From an uncultured Acetobacteraceae bacterium (GTDB lineage: Bacteria; Pseudomonadota; Alphaproteobacteria; Acetobacterales; Acetobacteraceae), in NCBI GenBank assembly GCA_903839965.1, contig CAIMEK010000362.1, forward strand, positions 1 through 6,392: a stretch of DNA of 6,392 nucleotides, given 5' to 3'. This document shows, piece by piece, positions 5,465 through 6,392 of the stretch. Every line of letters starts with the position of its first letter. The first letter of the stretch is position 1. The notes beneath the pieces were generated by a model. The model searched no databases, was not told the DNA's origin, and saw only the letters and a program-made list of their open reading frames with translations. The position numbers were made by a program, and so were the translations under genes.

Positions 5465-6392
5465 TTACCACCATTTCACCGACTTCTGTATCGGCTTGCG
5501 AACCGTCACCGATTTGTTCTTTGAACCCGGCGGTCTGCCACGGCCCCGCGCCGCCACTTCCAACACATCGGAAGCGGCAACGGACACACTCTTTTCCCTC
5601 CCGCGCTGCACACCGGCCCGTTCACGCGAGCCGAAAGCTTTCTGGCGCTCATCCTCAACCTCAGCCACGGCTGTGGCCTTCTTCGGCACCACCAACGCCT
5701 TTGCGGTCATGGCCTGCTTCGGCGGGGGGCGCCGGGTCAGAGTTGCTTTGGCGGTTGCCGATTCCCGCTTCGGAATGACTGGCCTGACCGGGCGCTTCTT
5801 GGCGACTGCCGCCGTCTTTGCCGGAGCAGGCTCGGCTGGCGGCGTTCCGGCAGACGCTCGTTTCGAACGAACCGTTCCGGGAACGGCGGCGTTGGCAGCA
5901 CAAGCCACTCCTTCCGGCACCGGTGCGGCACGACGCGCTCGCCCCTTCCCGAGTTTGTCAGACGGCTGTCCTGTTGGGGGCACCGCCGGCGTCGCCATAT
6001 CGAGGCCAAACAGTGCGGAGACGTCGTCCGTCTCCAGCAAGCGGCCGGCCGCAGGCCCCTGCTGCGCCATCGGCAGGGCGGCGTCCACGTGCGCCACCAG
6101 ATCGGTCGCCTCCACCGCGCGCAGCCGAAACAGCAGCTCCGGCTGGAGGTCGAGGCGCGCGCCGATGCCATACAACGCCGCCGCCACGTGCTTGCACATC
6201 AGCGCATGGTCCGGGCAGGTACAGGAAAAGCGGATATCCGACGCCCGCGGAAACAGGCCGCCCTGCTGCCGGCAAAGCCGCTCCATGACGCCCTTGGAGA
6301 GGCGACCCTGCAGCAGTTCGACCAGCGAATCGATGCCGCCCGCGCAGTCAGCGCAGATCGACCGCCATTGCGTCTTCGGCGTCTCCTTGATG
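5465..6392 (-). CDS. SWIM zinc-finger protein with AT-hook tail (5' part outside the window)
   Basis: The frame is open to the right edge and ends at TAA 5467-5465, giving 308 visible residues; the N-terminal part is missing. Visible residues 1-80 are the conserved core of bacterial SWIM proteins: WRSICADCAGGIDSLVELLQ, then GRLSKGVME, then SCTCPDHALMCKHVAAALYG. The metal ligands fit CxCx6CxH (C57, C59, C66, H68; visible numbering, at about 6223-6186). GARLDLQPELLFRLR follows, as usual for the family. SWIM domains bind zinc and are thought to bind DNA or partner proteins; relatives are often encoded near SNF2-type helicases. From ~residue 120 the protein becomes a long low-complexity tail rich in Ala, Lys, Arg and Pro. 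It ends with RGRGRPPGSKNK (282-293), a classic AT-hook that binds the minor groove of AT-rich DNA, then a basic end closing in KSVKWW. A DNA-associated role is likely; the exact process is unknown. Confidence 0.88.
   Translation of the reverse strand, partial: IKETPKTQWRSICADCAGGIDSLVELLQGRLSKGVMERLCRQQGGLFPRASDIRFSCTCPDHALMCKHVAAALYGIGARLDLQPELLFRLRAVEATDLVAHVDAALPMAQQGPAAGRLLETDDVSALFGLDMATPAVPPTGQPSDKLGKGRARRAAPVPEGVACAANAAVPGTVRSKRASAGTPPAEPAPAKTAAVAKKRPVRPVIPKRESATAKATLTRRPPPKQAMTAKALVVPKKATAVAEVEDERQKAFGSRERAGVQRGREKSVSVAASDVLEVAARGRGRPPGSKNKSVTVRKPIQKSVKWW
5513..5548 (-). other. AT-hook coding segment at the end of the SWIM gene
   Basis: The codons encode RGRGRPPGSKNK, containing the R-G-R-P core and the PGSKNK extension seen in canonical AT-hooks. 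It lies 15 residues before the stop, after a disordered-looking basic linker. The placement suggests a flexible tether carrying the DNA-binding peptide away from the zinc-finger core. Confidence 0.75.

Noticed and set aside
1..6392. CRISPR array, tRNA, rRNA, or defence-type gene cluster
   Set aside because: No regularly spaced direct repeats, no tRNA cloverleaf or CCA end, and no nuclease, methylase, reverse transcriptase or toxin motifs were seen on either strand.

Overview
The window reads as accessory DNA from a GC-rich Gram-negative bacterium, most likely a proteobacterium. Burkholderiales or a metabolically similar alphaproteobacterium is my guess from the gene families. A TRAP transporter with a fused DctQ-DctM permease, an EthD-like small protein, a SWIM zinc-finger protein and IS3/IS630-type elements are common company in those groups. 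The taxonomic call is an inference from gene content, not from a marker gene.

Layout, left to right. Positions 1-138 are the right end of an IS3-family-like insertion sequence: the last 33 codons of the transposase, then about 36 bp to a probable element end. Positions 139-336 carry a short coding-like remnant that starts where the IS seems to stop and contains an in-frame TGA; I do not recognise it. Positions 337-834 hold no gene I can support, but they contain several clean inverted repeats. A very good sigma-70-type promoter (TTGACA, 17 bp, GATAAT, 835-863) follows and drives the only complete operon, through a leader of about 150 nt.

The operon is (i) a DctP-type periplasmic TRAP binding protein with a Tat-like signal peptide (1020-2021), (ii) a strong 13-bp GC hairpin without a U tract (2032-2072), (iii) a 216-residue two-domain dimeric alpha/beta-barrel (EthD/DUF4286-like) protein (2198-2848), and (iv) a 630-residue fused DctQ-DctM permease (2882-4774). 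Together these would import an organic acid across the inner membrane using an ion gradient. The small alpha/beta-barrel protein may act on the substrate or a breakdown product. The substrate cannot be read from the sequence. No regulator or catabolic enzyme of known function lies in the window.

Downstream is a decayed IS630-family copy (about 4864-5357). It keeps candidate terminal inverted repeats, the first 32 codons and the last ~100 codons of the transposase, but has lost the middle, has an amber codon and carries a one-base deletion. Pointing back at it on the minus strand is the 3' part of a SWIM zinc-finger gene (5465 to beyond 6392). Its long Ala/Lys/Pro-rich tail ends in a textbook AT-hook.

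I found no CRISPR array, no tRNA or rRNA, and no clearly novel multi-gene system. The most interesting points are the AT-hook tail on the SWIM protein, the uncharacterised gene between the two TRAP genes, the intercistronic hairpin and the palindromes upstream of the promoter.
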